Of a stretch of 64,000 nt of DNA, positions 60,167 to 64,000 are shown piece after piece; position 1 is the stretch's first letter; each line of letters begins with the position of its first letter. The notes under the pieces are model-generated. The model was not told where the DNA came from. It did no database searches and saw nothing but the letters and a program-made list of their open reading frames with translations. Made by a program: the position numbers and the translations under genes. The DNA is from Sedimentibacter sp. SX930 (GTDB lineage Bacteria > Bacillota > Bacilli > Lactobacillales > Aerococcaceae). The DNA lies in assembly GCA_002155105.1 (NCBI GenBank), contig MUZD01000001.1, positions 62,001 to 126,000 on the forward strand, given 5' to 3'.

Positions 60167-60404
60167 CTGTCCTTGGATGGACGGTATCCTTTAGAAAGTG
60201 GACGGTGAAGTTGCAGCTTCACCGTTCCGGTTCGGAGGTCTAAAGAAAAAGAGTAAATTATCTCAGTAACTTCAGAGTATACAGTGATACTCTGAATATA
60301 GTATGACAGCTTATTAATATTTTGGAAAGTAATAAATGAAAAAATTCACATGAAAATCAACAACGAACACGCGGGTACTGTCAATGGAAGCTCGCTGTCA
60401 TGCC
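60167..60404. other. Gene-free stretch with two small hairpins
   Basis: No coding potential is seen. CGGTGAAG-TTGCAG-CTTCACCG (near 60211-60232) and AGAGTAT-ACAGTG-ATACTCT (near 60276-60295) form small hairpins of unknown meaning. Confidence 0.5.
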
Positions 60405-60449
60405 AAAAAACGCAGCGCAACTCAATTTCTGAGTAGCGCTGCGTTTTTT
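60405..60449. terminator. Terminator of the MetE-like gene (bidirectional)
   Basis: A 14-bp perfect stem (60405-60418 with 60436-60449) with A6/T6 ends, downstream of the minus-strand gene. Confidence 0.85.
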
Positions 60450-60495
60450 GCTGTCGGGATTTTTGAGTGCTCGAAACCAAATGTGCAACAAGCTA

Positions 60496-61614
60496 TCAGT
60501 CGCCCCAGATTTCGTCAGCGATTTGTTTGACCAATGCCAATTTAGCCCATTGTTGTTCTTCCGTGAGATTGTTTCCTTCTTCGGTTGAAGCGAAACCGCA
60601 TTGTGGGCTCAGGCATAATTGCTCCAAAGGCACGAATTTAGCAGCTTCGGCGATACGCGCTTTGACTTCGTCGATATTTTCCAATTCCGGCGTTTTTGAA
60701 GTGATCAGGCCCAAGATGATTTGGCCGTCTCCTTTGTAGTAGCGCAAAGGTTCGAACCCGCCGGCGCGGTCGGTGTCATATTCCAGGAAGAAGCCGTCAA
60801 AGCCGGTTTCGCCGAACAGTTCTTTCGCAACAGGCTCATAAGCGCCTTCCTGCGAATAGGACGAACGGAAATTACCGCGGCAGATATGCGTCGTGACGAC
60901 CAGATCTTCAGGCAGACCGATCTGGATATTTTTGACGTTTTCAGTAGCGACGCGTTTCAATTCATCATAAGTTTCCTGAGAACCGAAAATTTCCAGCGCT
61001 TTTTCCGAGCAAAGGTCGCCCCAGAAAGTGTCATCAATCTGGATGTAACGGTTACCCAACGAGTAGAAGTGCAGGATCGTGTCGCGGTATGCTTGCTGCA
61101 GATCGGCAGCATACTCCTCCAATGTAGGATAAACTTCTTCGTTGCGGAAACCGAGGCGGATCAACTGATTCGGGCTCGGAATTGATACTTTCGCAACGGC
61201 TTTGTCGCCGACTGCTTCAGCCAAGAAAGCATAGTCCGCGAAGAATGGGTGTTCCGGATTAAAGGCGATCTTGCCGATGTTGCGTACGCTGTGGGCGCTT
61301 GTCACAACGTTGTGGAATTGTTTGCCTTGCGCCGCGAGGTAACCTTCAAAGCCAAGGAGGTTCTCAAGAAAATCGAAATGCCAATAAGAGCGTCTGAATT
61401 CTCCGTCCGTTATGCCTTTATAGCCAAGCTCAATCTGTTTTTCGATGATGCGTGTGATCTCGACATTTTCGATTTCGCGCAGGGCTTCTTTCGTGATTGT
61501 GCCTTCAGCCAGCTCTTTGCGGGCTTTTTTGATGCTTTCGGGACGCAGGAAGCTTCCTACGTGGTCTGCGCGGAAGGGCGCTTTCGTTCTGCTTAAAGTT
61601 GTTTGGGTTGTCAT
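60496..61614 (-). CDS. Cobalamin-independent methionine synthase-like protein (YxjG/YxjH type)
   Basis: 372 residues, equivalent to the C-terminal half of MetE. FRADHVGSFLRPESIKKA is the conserved start. The zinc ligands are expected at the His and Cys of VTTHICRGNF (about 240) and the Cys of LSPQCGFAS (about 342). Proteins of this short type probably methylate homocysteine, but the methyl donor is not established. The ATG at 61614 has AAGGAAA; a longer frame would run through the T-box terminator and is rejected. Control by a Met T-box supports a role in methionine supply. Confidence 0.9.
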   Translation of the reverse strand: MTTQTTLSRTKAPFRADHVGSFLRPESIKKARKELAEGTITKEALREIENVEITRIIEKQIELGYKGITDGEFRRSYWHFDFLENLLGFEGYLAAQGKQFHNVVTSAHSVRNIGKIAFNPEHPFFADYAFLAEAVGDKAVAKVSIPSPNQLIRLGFRNEEVYPTLEEYAADLQQAYRDTILHFYSLGNRYIQIDDTFWGDLCSEKALEIFGSQETYDELKRVATENVKNIQIGLPEDLVVTTHICRGNFRSSYSQEGAYEPVAKELFGETGFDGFFLEYDTDRAGGFEPLRYYKGDGQIILGLITSKTPELENIDEVKARIAEAAKFVPLEQLCLSPQCGFASTEEGNNLTEEQQWAKLALVKQIADEIWGD

Positions 61615-61645
61615 GATAATTTCCTTCTCTCGTTTGTTTTTTTGT

Positions 61646-61930
61646 AAAAAAATACGTCCTTGCGCATTGTGCTGCGCAAGGACGTATGAAAGATTCATCG
61701 TGTTACCACCTTGGTTCAGAAAAACCTCTCGATTTTCCCCTTAACCAGTACGCCGCAACAAATCGCTGTTCCGGGATACTGTGATGCTGTAACGGGCATT
61801 CCCGTGGAGGGCTAAGGTTCTAAAAAGAGCGTTCGCCGTCCACTCACTCGAAGACCATTTTCTGGATAGCATCCCTGTCCTCTTCTCAACTACCGAGGTT
61901 CTCTGTGCATTTCGTCCATCCGTACTTATC
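61646..61930 (-). ncRNA. T-box leader, methionine specific (second)
   Basis: Read on the minus strand. The specifier loop GAAAATGGTC places ATG at 61858-61856, the T-box core ACCAAGGTGGTAACACG is at 61715-61699, and the terminator is a 15-bp perfect stem (61687-61673 with 61666-61652) followed by T residues. Readthrough into the MetE-like gene is expected when tRNA-Met is uncharged. Confidence 0.9.
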
Positions 61931-61964
61931 TTTTCAATGTGGATTTATTTTGAAATTTATATAC

Positions 61965-61993
61965 ATAATAACAAGCGGATAAGAATGAGTCAA
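61965..61993 (-). promoter_or_regulatory. Promoter of second Met T-box
   Basis: On the minus strand TTGACT (61993-61988), 17 bases, TATTAT (61970-61965). Confidence 0.75.
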
Positions 61994-62062
61994 ACTATTT
62001 TTAATTATTTTTTCATTTATTAGATTCGGTGGCTTGGCATCTGTTTCCTTTCAGGAAGGAAA

Positions 62063-62111
62063 TTGCATTTGGAACAGCGAGGGTATATACTTCATATAGA
62101 TAGATGTCTAT
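62063..62111 (+). promoter_or_regulatory. Promoter and candidate operator of arsR-like gene
   Basis: TTGCAT (62063-62068), 17 bases, TATACT (62086-62091). Just downstream is the dyad ATAGA-N6-TCTAT (62096-62111), within a segment resembling the arms of the 24-bp inverted repeat at 62828. Confidence 0.6.
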
Positions 62112-62179
62112 GAGAAGGCTTCAAGGGTGACAGAACGGGCTAGGTGCCTCAATAGATATCAGGAAAAGAGGAACTGAGT

Positions 62180-62470
62180 ATGACGATTGAATACAAAACA
62201 TACGCGAAATGTCTGAAAGTGTTGTCGGACGAAACTAGATTGGAAATCATGGATTTATTGTCGGAAGGCGAAATGTGTGCCTGTGCGTTGTTGGATCAGT
62301 TTTCGATCACCCAACCGACCTTGTCGTATCACATGAAGATGATGAAGGACTGCGGCTTGGTGGCCAGCAGAAAAGACGGCATTTGGGTCAAATATTCCGT
62401 GAATCATGAAAAATTGGATGAATTGAAGGACTTTTTCCAGACAATGGCAAAGCAAAGCACCACTGTATAG
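62180..62470 (+). CDS. ArsR/SmtB-family metal(loid)-responsive repressor
   Basis: 96 residues. Winged helix with recognition region SITQPTLSYHMKMMKDCGLV. The segment EGEMCACALL (about residues 30-39) carries a Cys-x-Cys pair at the place of the ELCVCDL arsenic/antimony site of ArsR, and a third cysteine lies in KDCGLV. It therefore probably senses As(III), Sb(III) or a related thiophilic ion. The first gene of the locus, followed by a thioredoxin-like gene and a permease. GAAAAGAGGA precedes the ATG. Confidence 0.87.
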   Translation: MTIEYKTYAKCLKVLSDETRLEIMDLLSEGEMCACALLDQFSITQPTLSYHMKMMKDCGLVASRKDGIWVKYSVNHEKLDELKDFFQTMAKQSTTV

Positions 62471-62492
62471 CACGAGAAAGCAGGGGATGGAA

Positions 62493-62726
62493 ATGGAAAT
62501 CAAAATACTGGGACCAGGGTGCCGCAACTGCGAGAAACTGCAGGCCAATGCACATGAAGCACTGAAGAAAATCGGCATGGAAGCAACCATCATCAAAGTG
62601 GAAGATCCGATAGAAATCGCAAAATACGGCATCATGCAGACTCCGGGCCTGGTCATCAATGAAAAGGTCGTCTCATATGGGCGGATCTTGACACCCAAAC
62701 ACATTGCAGAACTGCTGCAAAAGTGA
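62493..62726 (+). CDS. Small thioredoxin-like protein with CRNC active site
   Basis: About 77 residues. N-terminal MEIKILGPGCRNCEKLQANA has the CXXC site, and MQTPGLVINEKVVSYGR the cis-proline loop, as in the small redox-active disulfide family found beside DUF318 permeases. Probably a thiol carrier for the permease or its substrate. The ATG at 62493 is preferred since AGGGG lies six to seven bases upstream; an in-frame ATG two codons earlier exists. The gene beginning at 63966 starts with almost the same sequence. Confidence 0.83.
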   Translation: MEIKILGPGCRNCEKLQANAHEALKKIGMEATIIKVEDPIEIAKYGIMQTPGLVINEKVVSYGRILTPKHIAELLQK

Positions 62727-62758
62727 AGAACAGAGAAAACACCTATCTTTGGATGAAC

Positions 62759-62805
62759 AAGCTGCGAAACTGGGGTTCTGCTCCTGCATTATCGCAGCTT
62801 TTTTG
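62759..62805 (+). terminator. Terminator with long loop
   Basis: A 9-bp stem AAGCTGCGA/TCGCAGCTT (62759-62767 with 62792-62800), a 24-base loop and a T run. It separates the arsR-thioredoxin unit from the permease promoter. Confidence 0.65.
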
Positions 62806-62827
62806 AAGCCTTTCACTACCCAAGAAC

Positions 62828-62889
62828 AACACATTGACATTTATCTATGTGTGGGCGTATACTGACACATAGATAAATGTCAATGTGTT
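62828..62889 (+). promoter_or_regulatory. Permease promoter bracketed by a 24-bp inverted repeat
   Basis: A perfect 24-bp inverted repeat (62828-62851 with 62866-62889) with a 14-base centre. The promoter TTGACA (62834-62839), 18 bases, TATACT (62858-62863) lies inside it. The arms contain CATAGATAAATGTC, similar to the candidate operator of the arsR-like gene, so the repressor probably controls the permease here. Confidence 0.75.
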
Positions 62890-62925
62890 ATGTGAAAAAA
62901 TACAAAATAGAAGGTGCAGTTCATC

Positions 62926-63930
62926 ATGGGAATTTTTCAATGGTTAAATGATCAGTTATTAAAAATGCAGTGGCTCAGCGATTTGGTCGCTGTGCTTGTC
63001 CGGGATGTCTTCGGATTGGACCTCGCCAGCAGGGTAGGCGCCAGCATCCACTTCTTCATCTACGACGTCATCAAAATCTTCATTCTGTTGTCGGTGCTGA
63101 TTTTCTCCATTTCATACGTGCAAAGCTTTTTCCCGCCTGAGCGGACGAAGAAAATCTTGGGACGCTTTGATGGGATCACCGCCAATATCCTGGCGGCGTT
63201 GCTGGGGACGATTACACCATTCTGTTCCTGTTCTTCGATTCCACTTTTCATCGGCTTCACCGGATCGGGACTGCCGTTGGGCGTGACGTTTTCGTTCCTG
63301 ATCTCTTCACCGCTTGTTGATTTGGCATCGATTATCCTCTTGGCCAGCATCTTCAACTGGAAAATCGCCATCGCGTATGTCGTTGTGGGATTGATACTTG
63401 CGGTTGTCGGCGGAACCTTCATCGGGAAAGCGCACATGGAGGACCAGGTCGAATCCTTTGTGTTCGGTAGCCCGACAATTGAACTTGAGGAAGCAGAGTT
63501 GACAAGGAGGGATCGTGTCAATTATGCAGTCGATCAAGTGAAGGAAGTCGTCCAGAAAGTGTGGCTGTATGTGCTCCTTGGGGTCGGCATCGGAGCCGCC
63601 ATCCACAACTGGATTCCGGAGTCCGTTATAACGGCTCTGTTGGGCCAAGATAAATGGTATTCGGTATTGGTGGCAACATTCGTCGGGGTTCCGATGTATG
63701 CAGATATTTTCGGGACGCTGCCCATTTCCGAAGCACTTGTCGCAAAAGGGGTCGGATTGGGAACCGTGCTTTCCTTCATGATGGGTGTAACGGCATTGTC
63801 CTTGCCGTCGATGGTCATGCTGAAGCAGGTCGTCAAACCAAAATTGTTGGGCCTCTTCTTCGGAATCGTGGCAGTCGGTATCATCATCATCGGCTATGTG
63901 TTCAATTTCCTGGGACCAATCTTTATGTAA
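62926..63930 (+). CDS. DUF318/ArsP-like permease with CSCS motif
   Basis: 334 residues with eight or more membrane helices. TPFCSCSSIPLF (about residues 101-112) is the hallmark of the PF03773 permeases, including ArsP, which exports trivalent organoarsenicals. FSFLISSPLVDLASI and FVGVPMYADIFGTLPISEAL are the matching second-half blocks. The ATG at 62926 has AAGGTG nine bases upstream. With the ArsR-like repressor and two thioredoxin-like proteins it forms a probable metalloid or thiol-stress locus. The true substrate is inference. Confidence 0.85.
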   Translation: MGIFQWLNDQLLKMQWLSDLVAVLVRDVFGLDLASRVGASIHFFIYDVIKIFILLSVLIFSISYVQSFFPPERTKKILGRFDGITANILAALLGTITPFCSCSSIPLFIGFTGSGLPLGVTFSFLISSPLVDLASIILLASIFNWKIAIAYVVVGLILAVVGGTFIGKAHMEDQVESFVFGSPTIELEEAELTRRDRVNYAVDQVKEVVQKVWLYVLLGVGIGAAIHNWIPESVITALLGQDKWYSVLVATFVGVPMYADIFGTLPISEALVAKGVGLGTVLSFMMGVTALSLPSMVMLKQVVKPKLLGLFFGIVAVGIIIIGYVFNFLGPIFM

Positions 63931-63965
63931 TCAAATCAAAAATAATAAGCAGGAGGAATATCATC

Positions 63966-64000
63966 ATGGAAATCAAAATTTTGGGTATAGGCTGCAAAAA
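63966..64000 (+). CDS. Second thioredoxin-like protein, cut by window end
   Basis: Only eleven or so codons are present: MEIKILGIGCK. They match the start of the protein at 62493 (MEIKILGPGC). AGGAGGA lies just upstream, and the permease stop is 35 bases before, so it is part of the permease transcription unit. Confidence 0.75.
   Translation, partial: MEIKILGIGCK

Overview
The window looks like a chromosomal segment of a low-to-mid-GC Gram-positive bacterium of the order Lactobacillales. A Carnobacteriaceae member such as Trichococcus would fit, but no rRNA is present to prove it. The evidence is the T-box leaders, a yybP-ykoY-type leader, CcpA cre sites, MarR plus heterodimeric ABC exporter modules, DegV, an acetolactate decarboxylase, the paired U32 (TrhP-like) proteins and strong AGGAGG ribosome binding sites. 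No tRNA, rRNA, phage, transposase or CRISPR locus was recognised.

Layout. 1-11.6 kb: 3' end of a type I asparaginase, a DUF6512-like membrane protein, a MarR/heterodimeric ABC exporter operon on the minus strand, thioredoxin, acetolactate decarboxylase, a PfkB sugar-phosphate kinase, a TPR plus double-AAA protein, and DegV. 11.7-16.7 kb: a zinc-ribbon membrane protein, rlmN, an NRAMP-related transporter and small DUF proteins. 17.1-22.4 kb: a six-gene molybdenum hydroxylase operon (mocA-like, Mo subunit, 2Fe-2S subunit, FAD subunit, membrane protein, small NTPase) with a perfect cre site between promoter and first gene. 22.4-28.3 kb: pseudouridine synthase, MmcQ/YjbR protein and a second MarR/heterodimeric ABC exporter operon. 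28.9-34.9 kb: an AT-richer block with three GPH-family sugar transporters, two of them near-identical copies including their promoters, and a creatininase-family protein.

35-45.1 kb: amino acid genes under RNA control. These are a Met T-box with metY, an MFS exporter behind a leader peptide and terminator, and a Trp T-box with trpDCFBA (no trpE or trpG), then phosphoglycerate mutase. 45.2-59.9 kb: an NRDE protein, a lipoprotein, a Ca/Na exchanger, an AI-2E family transporter, a PduO-type adenosyltransferase, an NAD(P)HX repair enzyme, the U32 pair, a probable Mn-riboswitch-controlled P-type ATPase, an MFS transporter and a beta-lactamase-like serine hydrolase. 60.5-64 kb: a MetE-like enzyme under a second Met T-box, then an ArsR / thioredoxin-like / CSCS permease / thioredoxin-like locus running off the end.

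Two kinds of unexplained structure stand out. First, five intergenic arrays (near 12.1, 13.6, 16.8, 38.9 and 50.2 kb) each repeat a hairpin with the same 50-52 base period but with different stem sequences. A single related hairpin lies at 35.0 kb. Second, a structured element of roughly 190-250 bases occurs twice (28.35 and 59.92 kb), each time directly after a stop codon, with 78 identical leading bases and a variable middle. A leader peptide plus terminator before an MFS exporter (37.3-37.5 kb) and a 24-bp inverted repeat bracketing the permease promoter (62.83-62.89 kb) are further regulatory finds.
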